Position numbers and translations under genes: made by a program. Source: Marinithermus hydrothermalis DSM 14884 (GTDB lineage: Bacteria; Deinococcota; Deinococci; Deinococcales; Marinithermaceae). Taken from it: a stretch of 64,000 bases of DNA. The stretch spans positions 1,918,001-1,982,000 of the forward strand of contig NC_015387.1 in assembly GCF_000195335.1 (NCBI RefSeq), in the 5' to 3' direction. This document shows positions 25,311 to 33,551 of this stretch, one piece after another. Positions within the stretch are counted from its first letter, which is position 1. The number at the start of each line of letters is the position of its first letter. The notes beneath the pieces are model-generated. The model was not told where the DNA came from. It searched no databases and worked only from the letters and a program-made list of their open reading frames with translations.

Positions 25311-25318
25311 GTAGGGCG

Positions 25319-25939
25319 ATGCGGAACCTCCTGGCGCTTCGGGACCGACACTGGCCCGCCTGGGCGCGACTCCTCGAGCACCCGTTCGTCCAGCGCTTGC
25401 AGGACGGGGAGGTGCCCTACACGGCGGGGCTGCGCTGGCTGGAGCAGCTCTACCCCCTCACTCAGGAGCTGCTCCGCCTCAAAGCAAAGCTCCTCCTCAA
25501 CGCCCCGCGCCCGCACCAGTTGGTGCTGGCCTACGGCCTCGTCGCCGCCGTGGAGGAACTGGACTGGCTCGAGGTGCTGGGCGTCAACCCGGACGCGCCG
25601 CGGCACCCCACGATCCAGGCGCACCTTCAGCTCCTCAAGTCCCTGGCCGAACACCCGTACCCCGTGGCGATCGTGGGGCTTTGGGTGCTGCACCGCGCGT
25701 TTCTCGACGTGTGGATGAGCGCGTGTCCCGCGTGCGAGCCCCTCGGCCGCCTGACCGAGTACCTTTCCTCCTCCGAATCCCGCGCCTACATGCACGACGT
25801 GAGCGACCTCGCGGAGGAGGCCCTGATCCACGCCACGCCGGAGGAACGCGCCCGCATCGAGGAGGTCACGGAAGCGATCCTGCGCTACGAGCACGCCCTT
25901 TGGGACCTGGCGTTAAGCTACGCGCACAACGCCCGCTAA
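25319..25939 (+). CDS. tenA: TenA/THI-4 family protein
   Basis: A 206-residue all-helical protein. The C-terminal part SESRAYMHDVSDLAEEAL...VTEAILRYEHALWDLALSYA matches the TENA/THI-4/PQQC fold, and YPLTQELLRLKAKLLLNAP matches its N-terminal helices. Classic TenA is aminopyrimidine aminohydrolase in thiamine salvage. The Cys pair CPAC (about residue 138-141) may hold the active-site Cys, but the usual position is not certain, and neighbouring genes are not thiamine genes. A heme-oxygenase-like role in another pathway is possible. Confidence 0.75.
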   Translation: MRNLLALRDRHWPAWARLLEHPFVQRLQDGEVPYTAGLRWLEQLYPLTQELLRLKAKLLLNAPRPHQLVLAYGLVAAVEELDWLEVLGVNPDAPRHPTIQAHLQLLKSLAEHPYPVAIVGLWVLHRAFLDVWMSACPACEPLGRLTEYLSSSESRAYMHDVSDLAEEALIHATPEERARIEEVTEAILRYEHALWDLALSYAHNAR

Positions 25940-25952
25940 GCCCCGGCCCGCG

Positions 25953-26558
25953 CTACCCGCGCGGAACGGGCAGCCTGAGCCCCCACCAGCGGCTCCCAAA
26001 CCGCAACAGCATCGTGGTCAACGCGCCCGCCACCAGGCTCAGCCCGGGGTCCAGGCCGTACAGCAGGTACACCACCAGCGCCCCCGCCGCCGCGGCCGAG
26101 GCGTACAGATCCCCCGCCCGGTACAGGATGCCGGGCACCTCGCCGGAGAGCACGTCGCGGAGCACCCCGCCCCCCACGCCGCTCACCGTACCCGCGAAGA
26201 CCACCCCCCACACCCCCAGCCCGTAGGTCAGGCCGCGCTCCGCGCCGAGCGCGGCGAACAGCGCGAGCCCCAGCGTGTCCAGGGCGTACAAGGTGCGCTC
26301 GAGCCGCCCCAGGTACCGGTGCAGGTAGAAGGTGGCCACCCCGGTGAGCGCCACGCCCCAAAGCAACGCGTCGTCCCGGAGCGCGGCGGGCGGCAAAAAC
26401 CCCACCACCACGTCCCGGATCGAGCCGCCCCCCACCGCCGTGACCGAGGCCAGGATCATCACGCCGATGAGGTCGAACCGCTTCCGGACCCCCACGAGCG
26501 CGCCGGTCGCGGCGAAGGTGAGGGTGCCCAGCCCGTTCAGGAAGGCGACGAGGTCCAT
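25953..26558 (-). CDS. TRIC / UPF0126 family membrane channel
   Basis: A 201-residue membrane protein from ATG 26558 (GTG 26579, overlapping the ispF stop, is an alternative). It has two internal repeats, each with three membrane segments and a Gly-rich kink followed by Arg-Asp: VGGGSIRDVVVG and VGGGVLRDVLSG. This is the signature of bacterial trimeric intracellular cation channel (TRIC) homologues, formerly UPF0126/YadS. It probably conducts K+ or Na+ across the inner membrane. It is co-oriented with ispF upstream. Confidence 0.9.
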   Translation of the reverse strand: MDLVAFLNGLGTLTFAATGALVGVRKRFDLIGVMILASVTAVGGGSIRDVVVGFLPPAALRDDALLWGVALTGVATFYLHRYLGRLERTLYALDTLGLALFAALGAERGLTYGLGVWGVVFAGTVSGVGGGVLRDVLSGEVPGILYRAGDLYASAAAAGALVVYLLYGLDPGLSLVAGALTTMLLRFGSRWWGLRLPVPRG

Positions 26559-26566
26559 GCGCCGCG

Positions 26567-27067
26567 TTACGCCGTCCACACCCCGCCCGGGCCTTGGGGG
26601 AGGGGCTCGAGGAGCACCACCGCCCGCACCTGCACGTGCGCGGGCGCGAGGCCTTCCGAGGTCTTAAAGGAAAGCCCTACGTCCCCCGCACTCAAGGCGA
26701 GGAGGTGGGCCAGGCGCTCCTGGATGCGTTCGCGGTGCGGGGTGAGTTTGGGGCGGTCCAGGGTCACCACGGCGTTCACCTGCCGGGGCCGGTACCCCTC
26801 GGCGCGTACCCGGCGCAGCGCTTCCGCGAGGATCACCGTGCTGTCCACCCCCCGCCAGCGGGGGTCCGTGTCGGGAAAGAGCTGGCCGATATCCCCGAGC
26901 GCGAGAGCGGACAGCAAAGCGTCCGCAACCGCGTGCAACAGCGCGTCCCCGTCCGAGTGCGCCACGGGCCCGTGCGGGCTTTCGATCCGCACGCCGCCCA
27001 GCCATAAGGGCCGGCCGGCCTCGAGGCGGTGGCTGTCCTCCCCGTAACCGATCCGCATACGGCCCAT
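26567..27067 (-). CDS. ispF: 2-C-methyl-D-erythritol 2,4-cyclodiphosphate synthase
   Basis: A 166-residue enzyme of the MEP isoprenoid pathway, converting CDP-methylerythritol 2-phosphate to the cyclic diphosphate plus CMP. Metal-binding residues appear in [14 protein letters not shown] (Asp and His) and [15 protein letters not shown] (His). The motif [17 protein letters not shown] and the C-terminal [11 protein letters not shown] are diagnostic. Length is typical (about 160). MGRMRIG starts at 27067; MRIG at 27058 is an alternative. The gene is divergent from the HD-domain gene. Confidence 0.95.
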   Translation of the reverse strand: MGRMRIGYGEDSHRLEAGRPLWLGGVRIESPHGPVAHSDGDALLHAVADALLSALALGDIGQLFPDTDPRWRGVDSTVILAEALRRVRAEGYRPRQVNAVVTLDRPKLTPHRERIQERLAHLLALSAGDVGLSFKTSEGLAPAHVQVRAVVLLEPLPQGPGGVWTA

Positions 27068-27093
27068 GCTAGCAGATTCCTCGAGGCAGGCGG

Positions 27094-27099
27094 TATAGT
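27094..27099 (+). promoter_or_regulatory. -10 box of a leaderless-type promoter before the HD gene
   Basis: TATAGT, exactly 6 nt before the ATG at 27106. Transcription should begin at or within a base or two of the start codon. Confidence 0.55.
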
Positions 27100-27105
27100 C
27101 GAAGC

Positions 27106-27657
27106 ATGCCCAACTACGCGGAAGCCCTGGCCTTGATGCGGGAGTGGACGGCTTCGGAGAACCTGCGGCGGCACATGATGGCCGTGGAGGCCGCGATGCG
27201 CGCGTACGCGCGCAAGCTGGGCGAGGACGAGGAGCTTTGGGCCATCGCGGGGGTGCTGCACGACTTCGATTACGAGCGGTACCCCGAGGAGCACCCCTAC
27301 CGGGGCGTGGCCTACCTGCGGGAGCACGGGTACCCGGAGGTGGTGTGCGAGGCCATCCTGGGGCACGCGAGCTTCACGGGCGTGCCGCGCCGGACGCGGA
27401 TGGCCAAGGCCTTGTTCGCGTGCGATGAGATCACCGGCTTGATCACCGCCGCGGTGTACGTGCGCCCCGACCGCAGCATCCACGGCCTCGAGCTCAGGAG
27501 CTTGAAGAAGAAGTTCAAGGACAAGAGCTTCGCGCGGGGCGTGAACCGCGAGGAGGTGCGGCAGGCGGCGGAGGCGTTCGGCGTGGAGCTCTGGGAGCAC
27601 ATCGGGTTCGTGCTCGAGGCGATGAAGGCGGACGCCGAGCGGTTGGGGCTGGCGTGA
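27106..27657 (+). CDS. HD-domain phosphohydrolase
   Basis: A 183-residue protein with metal ligands typical of HD enzymes: H in [13 protein letters not shown], the doublet in [22 protein letters not shown], and [10 protein letters not shown]. The C-terminal part is basic ([20 protein letters not shown]). Similar HD proteins hydrolyse nucleotides or phosphate esters; substrate unknown. Single gene, divergent from ispF, immediately upstream of the nested insertion sequences. Confidence 0.85.
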   Translation: MPNYAEALALMREWTASENLRRHMMAVEAAMRAYARKLGEDEELWAIAGVLHDFDYERYPEEHPYRGVAYLREHGYPEVVCEAILGHASFTGVPRRTRMAKALFACDEITGLITAAVYVRPDRSIHGLELRSLKKKFKDKSFARGVNREEVRQAAEAFGVELWEHIGFVLEAMKADAERLGLA

Positions 27658-27720
27658 CGGCGGGGTAACCGCGCGATGCAAAGGGGTCCGGAAGCGACTC
27701 ATGTAAAAAAGTCGGTTGAC

Positions 27721-28833
27721 TCAAAACTTGCACCTCCCGCATATCCCGCATAAACCTTCACCCCCTCCCCCCGGCGGCCAGAGACCCAGGGCATAGAGCT
27801 CCCGCAGGGCGACCTGCACCACGAGCTCAGGCAAGAGAACCCGCGCCGCCCGCTCCCTGGCCTCCCGCCAGCTTCCTTCCCCCTCCATGCCCACCCAGTG
27901 GGCCAACAGGTAGGCCAGAAGGGAAAGCACCAGAAAACGGTGCACCCCCAAAGCCGTCCGCTGCCCAAACTGCCCCAGGGAGAACTCGCTTTTCGCGGCG
28001 CGGAAGAAGTGCTCTATGGCAAACCGCCTCTTTCCCCAAGTGAGCGCCGTCCGGGGCGTGGCGGGAAAGGTGGCCACCACGTACCGCCACTCCCAGCCCC
28101 CTTGGGGCAGGGGGTAGCGGTACCAGGCCACCCAGACCGGGAAGGAAAGCCCCCAAAGGTAGACCCGGCTCCCCTGCCGCCTGAGGTCCCCAAGCCTCCC
28201 CCCTTCCCGCAGCCTCCGGTCCCGCCGCATCCCCACCACCGCTTCAAAACCCAACCGCTTCACCCCGAAAAGGAACCAGGTGGTGCCAAAGGCCGCATCC
28301 GCGGCCACCCGTATCCGGAAGGCCCGGCGCATCCAGGGGGGCAGAGAGGCCAGGAGGCTTAGGGCCAGGCGGGAGAGGGCCTTCTCCCCCTTGCCCCGCC
28401 AGAGGCGGTAGGCCCAAGGGATGCGGAGGTCTCCGTAGACGAGGTAGAGGACCACCAGATGGAGTCCCCACTTGCCGTGAAAAAAGGAGAGGGGCAGGGC
28501 CTGGAAACGGCCCCGCTTCTCCAGAGTGACTAGGTCCAGGACCACCAGGAGACGGGGCTTGGGGCCTTTTTTCTTTCTGGCCCGGTCCAGGGCTTTCTCG
28601 GCCTCTTTTCTTGCCAGGCGGATGAGAGCGCGGGTGGGCCAGGGGTAGCGGTTGAGGAAGCGAGAGAGGGCGGAGGGGGACTTGACCTGGCTGTGCTGGG
28701 GTCTGGCCTTGCCGTGGCCGTGGAGGAGGAGCAAGAGCAGGGCCTTGAGGGATTCCTGGAGGTGGGGGCTTGGCAAAAGGGCCAGGAGGGTCCAAAGTAG
28801 GGACAGGGCCGCTTGGGTCATGGCACCCGTCAT
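27721..28833 (-). CDS. DDE transposase of the inner IS (IS4/IS701-like)
   Basis: A 370-residue transposase. Candidate DDE residues are in RLLVVLDLVTLEKRG (first Asp), RIRVAADAAFGTTWF (second Asp) and the C-terminal RFAIEHFFRAAKSEFSLGQ, where IEHFFRAAKSEF resembles the Y(2)R(3)E(6)K signature of IS4-like enzymes with the catalytic Glu. The reading frame is intact and spans the element, so this copy may be active. The stop lies within the terminal repeat. Confidence 0.85.
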   Translation of the reverse strand: MTGAMTQAALSLLWTLLALLPSPHLQESLKALLLLLLHGHGKARPQHSQVKSPSALSRFLNRYPWPTRALIRLARKEAEKALDRARKKKGPKPRLLVVLDLVTLEKRGRFQALPLSFFHGKWGLHLVVLYLVYGDLRIPWAYRLWRGKGEKALSRLALSLLASLPPWMRRAFRIRVAADAAFGTTWFLFGVKRLGFEAVVGMRRDRRLREGGRLGDLRRQGSRVYLWGLSFPVWVAWYRYPLPQGGWEWRYVVATFPATPRTALTWGKRRFAIEHFFRAAKSEFSLGQFGQRTALGVHRFLVLSLLAYLLAHWVGMEGEGSWREARERAARVLLPELVVQVALRELYALGLWPPGGGGEGLCGICGRCKF

Positions 28834-28910
28834 CAGACGGGAAACCAGCGGCCCCTTTCAAGTGGTCCTGGCGCATAGGTATCCCCAGGGTGCATAAGTG
28901 CAAGTTTTGA
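27721..28910 (-). mobile_element. Inner insertion sequence (IS4/IS701-like), 1190 bp
   Basis: The ends share the inverted repeat TCAAAACTTGCAC: plus strand at 27721 and complementary GCAAGTTTTGA ending at 28910. A 6-bp direct repeat GTTGAC flanks it (27715-27720 and 28911-28916), which is the target duplication created in the outer element. It carries one transposase gene, whose stop codon lies in its left terminal repeat. Confidence 0.9.
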
Positions 28911-29983
28911 GTTGACCCTTTTATCCTCCCCACCAGGGGCCTCCACCAGCACTCTGGGGAAAGAGTTCCCGTAAGCCTTTCCCAGGGGCTCTTTTCCCCA
29001 ATCCGCCGATGCCGCATCCGGTAAAGCCCCACCATCAACCAGGATTCCCCCACCTCCAGGCTCCGCAACACCCTCCGCCTGCGCCGCCGCCACAATCGCC
29101 CATGCCCTACCTCCGCCACGTTGTTTGTCCAAGGAGGCGGTACCTCGGCCCCCCAAGCCTCCTGCAACCCCTCCCAAGCCCGCACCCAGCCCTCCAAGGC
29201 CTTACCCCACCGGGGCAGAAGCTCCTTCCAAAAGAACGCCTCCCTCTCCCCAGGCCCAAGCCCCCGCAGCACCCTCAGACCCTCCCGTATCTCCCCCCAC
29301 GCCTTCCGGTCCACCTTGGCCCGTACCTCCCGCATCAGGTGGAAAGCGCACCGGGCCCAAAGCAGCCTCCGCCCCAACCAGCCCAACGCCTCCCCTACCT
29401 CCTGCGCCCCGTCCGAAACCACCCCCAGCCTTGGAGGTAACCTCCAAAGGAGCTCCCGCACCCGCTCGTAACGCCGCCGATGGCCAAGGTCTCCCCACAG
29501 CGGGCAACCCGTCCAAGCCTCAAAGTAAAGGTACCCGTACCCCTTGGGGCCCCGGCCAAAGGCCCATTCATCCACACTCCCCCAGTACACCCGCCCTCGG
29601 AGAAGACGGTTCTCCCGCTGAAGGAGCCGTTTGGCCCTGGCCCCCGCGGACCTGAGCCAGCGGAGGCGGGTGGGACGGGTGAGGGGGAAGCCCAGGTTCT
29701 TGGCGAGATCGTTTTGGACGCTTTCAGGGGCGCGATGGCTTGCGAGGATGAGGAAGTGCTCCTGGATGGAGATCGCGTACCAGCGGCTTCTAGGGCAGTC
29801 CTCCGGGTAGAGAGCTCGTTTCTGGCGCTTGCATTGGGCGCAGCGGATCCGTTTGACTCTGACTTCCTGGATGCCCCGAAAGGTGCGCAGCTTGCGTCTG
29901 CGGTAGCCCCCGCTCTCCTCACGGGTGGCTCCGCAGTGGGGACAGGGTACGATGGAGCTCGGGGAGCCCTCAGTCGGCTTCAT
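28911..29983 (-). pseudogene. DDE transposase of the outer IS, C-terminal end split off by the inner IS
   Basis: From ATG 29983 the product has an N-terminal zinc ribbon (CPHC at residues about 13-16, CAQC about 48-51), HTH-like segments and a catalytic core with GSVDEWAFGRG, LGVVSDGAQEVGEAL and ARCAFHLMREV, then TNNVAEVGHGRLW, as in ISL3/Mutator-related transposases. At 28916 the frame enters the inner IS and would run on to 28244 as unrelated translation. Joining across the inner IS and one copy of the 6-bp duplication restores the last codons (GRIKGSTDFFT) and a TGA in the terminal repeat, about 362 residues in all. Only the last few residues are displaced. Confidence 0.82.
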
Positions 29984-30055
29984 GGCAGAACCAGACTAAG
30001 GGCTCCCCTCTTACTCAACCGAGTTTTTTACATGACCCCCCGGAAGCATACCCCT

Positions 30056-30082
30056 TTGCATAACCGCAAACCGTGGTATAAT
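30056..30082 (+). promoter_or_regulatory. Promoter before the GH15 gene
   Basis: A perfect -10 TATAAT (30077-30082) with TTGCAT (30056-30061) 15 nt upstream. The outer IS ends only 16 nt before the -35. Confidence 0.55.
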
Positions 30083-30094
30083 TAGATTTGGATG

Positions 30095-30126
30095 GCCGGG
30101 GGAGTCGCCCCCGGCGGTTGTGTTTT
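30095..30126 (+). terminator. Hairpin with T-rich tail at the very start of the transcript
   Basis: CCGGGGG (30096-30102) pairs with CCCCCGG (30108-30114) around a 5-nt loop; TTGTGTTTT follows. It begins about 13 nt after the -10, so it would form at the 5' end of the GH15 message. It may be an attenuator or mark a very short RNA. Confidence 0.5.
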
Positions 30127-30187
30127 CCCGGCCGCGTCTCCCTCCATACCCACCCCCGCACCGCCAGGCCCTAGCCTAAGGGCAACC

Positions 30188-31996
30188 ATGCCCAGCGATT
30201 ACAAGCCCTTAGAAGCGTACGGCCTCGTCGGGAACCTCGAGACCTGCGCCCTCGTCGCGCGCGACGGGGCGATCGACTGGCTGCCCCTCCCGCACCTGGA
30301 GTCCCCCAGCATCTTCGCGGCCCTTCTCGACCCCGAACGGGGCGGGCACTTCACCCTAAAACCGCGCGCCCCCTTCGAAACGACCCAGGCCTACGCGGAA
30401 CCCACCAACGTGCTCCACACCCGCTTCCGCACCCCTACCGGCCAGGCCCGGCTCGTGGACTTCATGCCGGTGCGCGGCATGACCGGCCTCCCCCCCGCCG
30501 GCCACCGGGTCCTCTTGCGGAAGCTCGAGGGCCTCACCGGCACCCTCGAGTTCACGCTCGAGTTCGCCCCCCGCTTCGATTACGCCCGGGTCACCCCGCG
30601 CCTCGAGGCCACCCCGACCGGCGTCCAAGCCCGCTGGCGGGGGACGCACCTGGTGCTGGACAGCCCTGTGCCGCTCGAGGTGCGCGGCGCGACGGCCCGA
30701 GCGCGCTTCGTCCTCGAGGCGGGCACGACGCTGTGGTTCGGGCTGCGCTACGACGGGGCGCCCTTCCTGACCGAAGCGCAACGCGAAGCGCGGCTCGAGG
30801 CCACCCTCCGCTACTGGCGGGCGTGGGCCCACCGCTGCGAGCAGGAACCGTGCCTCTTCGAGGGGCCCTGGCACGACCTCGCGACGCGCAGCGGCCTGGC
30901 GCTGAAGCTCCTCACGCACCCCGAGACCGGCGCGATCGCCGCGGCCCCCACCACCTCCCTCCCCGAGGCCATCGGGGGGGTGCGCAACTGGGACTACCGG
31001 TACGCCTGGATACGCGACGCCTCCTTCACGGTCCAGGCCCTGCACCGCCTGGGGCACGTGCAGGAGGCGCTCGAGTACTTCCGCTGGATCTGTGCGGTCT
31101 GCGCGCAGGCGCGGGAACCAGCGGCGATCCGGGTCATGTACACCCTGCACGGCGATCCGGTCCCTCCCGAGGAAACCCTGGACCACCTGCGCGGGTACCG
31201 AGACTCCCGGCCCGTGCGCGTGGGGAACGCCGCCGCCACCCAGACCCAGCTGGACATCTACGGCGAGCTGGTGAACGCCGCGTACGAGGTGCACCGGCAC
31301 CGAGAAGGCCTCGAGGGGGTGGACTGGAGGTTCATCCGCGGGCTCGTGAACCACGCCGCGCGCGTCTGGCGCTCGCCGGACGCGGGCATCTGGGAGGTGC
31401 GGAGCCCGCCCCAGCACTTCACGTACTCGAAGCTCATGTGCTGGGTGGCGCTCGACCGAGGCATCCGGCTCGCGGAGCGCTTCGGCCTCAAGGCCTCGCT
31501 CCGCACCTGGAAAGCACAGCGGAAAGCCGTGCGCGACGCGATCTTGACGCAGGGGTTCAGCCCCCGAAAGCAAAGCTTCGTGCGGGCGTTTGGCACCGAG
31601 GAGCTCGACGCGACCGGGCTGCTGATCCCCCTCGTGGGCTTCCTGCCCCCGGATGACCCGCGCGTGCGGGGCACGATCGCGGCTACGCAGCGCGAACTCG
31701 TGGTGGACGGCTGGGTCCGCCGCTACACCGGGGAGGACGGCCTGCCTGGCCAAGAAGGCGCGTTCCTCCTCGCGACCTTCTGGTTGGTGCACGCGCTCGC
31801 GCTCGGAGGGGAGACCGAGCCCGCCGCGGCCCTTCTGGAGCAGGCGGTGCGCCACGCGAGCCCCCTGGGCCTCCTCGCCGAGGAGATCGATCCCACCACC
31901 GGCGCGATGCTCGGGAACTACCCCCAGGCCTTCAGCCACATCGGCCTGATCCACAGCGCGCTCGCCCTCGGCGAGGCCCGCACCCCCGCTCCTTGA
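30188..31996 (+). CDS. Glycoside hydrolase family 15 enzyme (glucoamylase/trehalase-like)
   Basis: A 602-residue enzyme from ATG 30188 (MPSDYKPLEAYGLVGNLETCALV, the common GH15 opening); the frame is open further upstream but that part overlaps the leader hairpin. N-terminal beta-sandwich domain (about 1-230), then the (alpha/alpha)6 barrel with GVRNWDYRYAWIRDASFTVQAL, a hallmark, and the later EGAFLLATFWLVHALALGG. No signal peptide is present, so the enzyme is probably cytosolic, acting on alpha-glucosides such as malto-oligosaccharides or trehalose. The exact substrate cannot be told. Confidence 0.9.
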   Translation: MPSDYKPLEAYGLVGNLETCALVARDGAIDWLPLPHLESPSIFAALLDPERGGHFTLKPRAPFETTQAYAEPTNVLHTRFRTPTGQARLVDFMPVRGMTGLPPAGHRVLLRKLEGLTGTLEFTLEFAPRFDYARVTPRLEATPTGVQARWRGTHLVLDSPVPLEVRGATARARFVLEAGTTLWFGLRYDGAPFLTEAQREARLEATLRYWRAWAHRCEQEPCLFEGPWHDLATRSGLALKLLTHPETGAIAAAPTTSLPEAIGGVRNWDYRYAWIRDASFTVQALHRLGHVQEALEYFRWICAVCAQAREPAAIRVMYTLHGDPVPPEETLDHLRGYRDSRPVRVGNAAATQTQLDIYGELVNAAYEVHRHREGLEGVDWRFIRGLVNHAARVWRSPDAGIWEVRSPPQHFTYSKLMCWVALDRGIRLAERFGLKASLRTWKAQRKAVRDAILTQGFSPRKQSFVRAFGTEELDATGLLIPLVGFLPPDDPRVRGTIAATQRELVVDGWVRRYTGEDGLPGQEGAFLLATFWLVHALALGGETEPAAALLEQAVRHASPLGLLAEEIDPTTGAMLGNYPQAFSHIGLIHSALALGEARTPAP

Positions 31997-32105
31997 ACCC
32001 TAACGTGCAAATAGGGGGTCCACCCCTTGCCGAACCCCCCCGGGTTCTGGCAGATTAGGGCACGTTCGGAGCGGTCCGGGCTCGCCGGATCAGGAGGACG
32101 ACCGC

Positions 32106-32348
32106 ATGACCGTGGGTGGCCGGCTCAAGCTGAAGGGAACCTCGCCCACCGCGCGAGCGCGCGCGCAAGCCATCATGGAGCGCCTCCAAAGCGCGGGGTG
32201 CACGGTCGTGTTGCGGGACGGCGAGGTGCACTACCGGCTCCCCGAAAGCGGCGTGCGTCGCGTTACGGCCCACGGCGTGCTGTACGCCGTGCTCCTGGAA
32301 CACGCCGACTGGATCGAGGAACGCCAGCTCGAGTCCACCACCCTGTAA
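32106..32348 (+). CDS. Small basic protein of unknown function
   Basis: An 80-residue product from ATG 32106 with AGGAGG 7 nt upstream. Composition: a Lys/Arg/Thr-rich start (GRLKLKGTSPTARARAQAIMERL) followed by beta-like CTVVLRDGEVHYRLPE and a helical end. No recognised domain. It stands alone between the GH15 gene and a secreted protein and is followed by a strong hairpin. Confidence 0.55.
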   Translation: MTVGGRLKLKGTSPTARARAQAIMERLQSAGCTVVLRDGEVHYRLPESGVRRVTAHGVLYAVLLEHADWIEERQLESTTL

Positions 32349-32350
32349 CG

Positions 32351-32416
32351 CCCGGTGTTAACCCCGGCGGTCCATGCGCGGGGCCTTGCCCGCTGCCCCG
32401 GTAACACCGGCGCGTT
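32351..32416 (+). terminator. Long-range hairpin after the 80-residue gene
   Basis: CCGGTGTTAACC (about 32352-32363) pairs with GGTAACACCGG (about 32400-32410) with one bulge, enclosing further G/C-rich pairing (GCGGGG with CCCCG). A TTTT run follows. It may be a terminator or a structured 3' RNA. Confidence 0.45.
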
Positions 32417-32522
32417 TTGTGCGTGCCGGAGCGGGTTTGAACGGTAACGTTCGGGTCACAAGGATTCCGGTATCGTCGAAAGCAAGACCATACCCACCCC
32501 GATGGGAGGGGAGGAGCCTGTA

Positions 32523-33551
32523 ATGACCCGACACCCGCCCCAACGGCCGCTAGGCGGACTCGTCCTTGCACTCATCGCCACCTACGGCCTACAATCCCTC
32601 GCCCAACCCGCATCCCCTGCCCCGGCGGCCTGGTCTTACCGGGACGGTGTCGCCGTCGAACTGATCGGAACCGGTATGGGCACCGCCATGGCGGACGATC
32701 CCGAGAACACGCACCGGCAGCGCGTGCGCATACCCAACCCCGAAAGCGTCGCCCGCATCGTGGCTCAGGTCACCCTGAAAGGCGGGCGCGACAACACCCC
32801 GCTTTTCGGGGTGCCGGAACAGGTGCGGATCACCCTAGCCTGCGGCGATCACGACCGGGCCGTCACGCTGACCGTACCGACGTACACCACCCCGTTCGGC
32901 TTCATCTACGAGCACGCCTTCGCCCCGATCGCCTGCCGCGCCTCCCTCTCGCTCCAGGCCGAGGTGGCCGGCGGCACGGACCGGACGGGAACCCGGTACG
33001 GGCCGCGCAGCCTGGTCGCGGCGGTCTTCCGGAAGGCCGGGCCGCACCGGCCGCCCAGCAGCGGCGCGACCCCCTACGCGGACCTCTGGTGGGGCCGCAC
33101 GCCCACCGACCCGGTCGGCGACGTGTACGAGGTCACGCTGCCCCTCCCCACCGCGGACGCTCCCCGCACGGTACGGGTGGATTACGCGATTTCCGAACTG
33201 GACAAGGCCGGCACCCGCTCCGCCATCGTGGAGGCCAGCGCGGGCGGCGTCACGACGAGCCGCATCCACTTCGTCCCGAACCAAGGCGCGGAGCTCGTGC
33301 TGGCCCACCTCACCCTTCCCGACGTTCCCGGCGACGCCACGCGCGTCACGGTGCGCTTCCTCTCCCCCCACGGCGACCCCCAAGCGCTCACCACCACCGG
33401 AGGCGACTCCTTCTTCGTTAACGCCGTCATCGCCACCCCCCTCCCCCCGCCCCTCCAGCAGGGATGCGCCCCCTCGCCCCAACCCCACCTCACGCAGGTG
33501 GAAACCCTCGCGCTCCCCCCCACGCCCGGCGCGCGCTCCTGCACCGACTAG
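32523..33551 (+). CDS. Exported protein of unknown function
   Basis: A 342-residue product from ATG 32523 (GGAGGAG upstream) with a signal peptide (GGLVLALIATYGLQSLAQP). The mature protein is beta-rich, with repeated strands such as VRITLACGDHDRAVTLTV and VRVDYAISELDKAGTRSAIVEA, and no recognised domain. There are five Cys, two of them near the C-terminus. Its stop overlaps the stop of the histidine kinase gene coming from the right (CTAG at 33548-33551). Confidence 0.65.
   Translation: MTRHPPQRPLGGLVLALIATYGLQSLAQPASPAPAAWSYRDGVAVELIGTGMGTAMADDPENTHRQRVRIPNPESVARIVAQVTLKGGRDNTPLFGVPEQVRITLACGDHDRAVTLTVPTYTTPFGFIYEHAFAPIACRASLSLQAEVAGGTDRTGTRYGPRSLVAAVFRKAGPHRPPSSGATPYADLWWGRTPTDPVGDVYEVTLPLPTADAPRTVRVDYAISELDKAGTRSAIVEASAGGVTTSRIHFVPNQGAELVLAHLTLPDVPGDATRVTVRFLSPHGDPQALTTTGGDSFFVNAVIATPLPPPLQQGCAPSPQPHLTQVETLALPPTPGARSCTD

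Larger units (their letters stand above)
27696..30039 (-). mobile_element. Outer insertion sequence with inverted ends, interrupted by a second IS
   Basis: Imperfect terminal inverted repeats are seen at both ends: TCATGTAAAAAAGTCGGTTGA (27699-27719, written on the plus strand) and its complement with one mismatch at 30015-30035. Flanking the element is an 8-bp direct repeat CCGGAAGC (27688-27695 and 30040-30047), a likely target duplication. Removing the inner IS leaves an element of about 1.15 kb with one DDE transposase gene whose stop TGA lies inside the left inverted repeat. Confidence 0.85.

Noticed and set aside
25286-25318. TPP riboswitch before tenA
   Set aside because: The gap to the upstream gene is 33 bp and contains a -10 box; there is no room for the aptamer.
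28244-28910. C-terminal 220 residues of the 579-codon outer transposase frame
   Set aside because: This is read-through into the non-coding frame of the inner IS after the insertion junction, not part of a protein.
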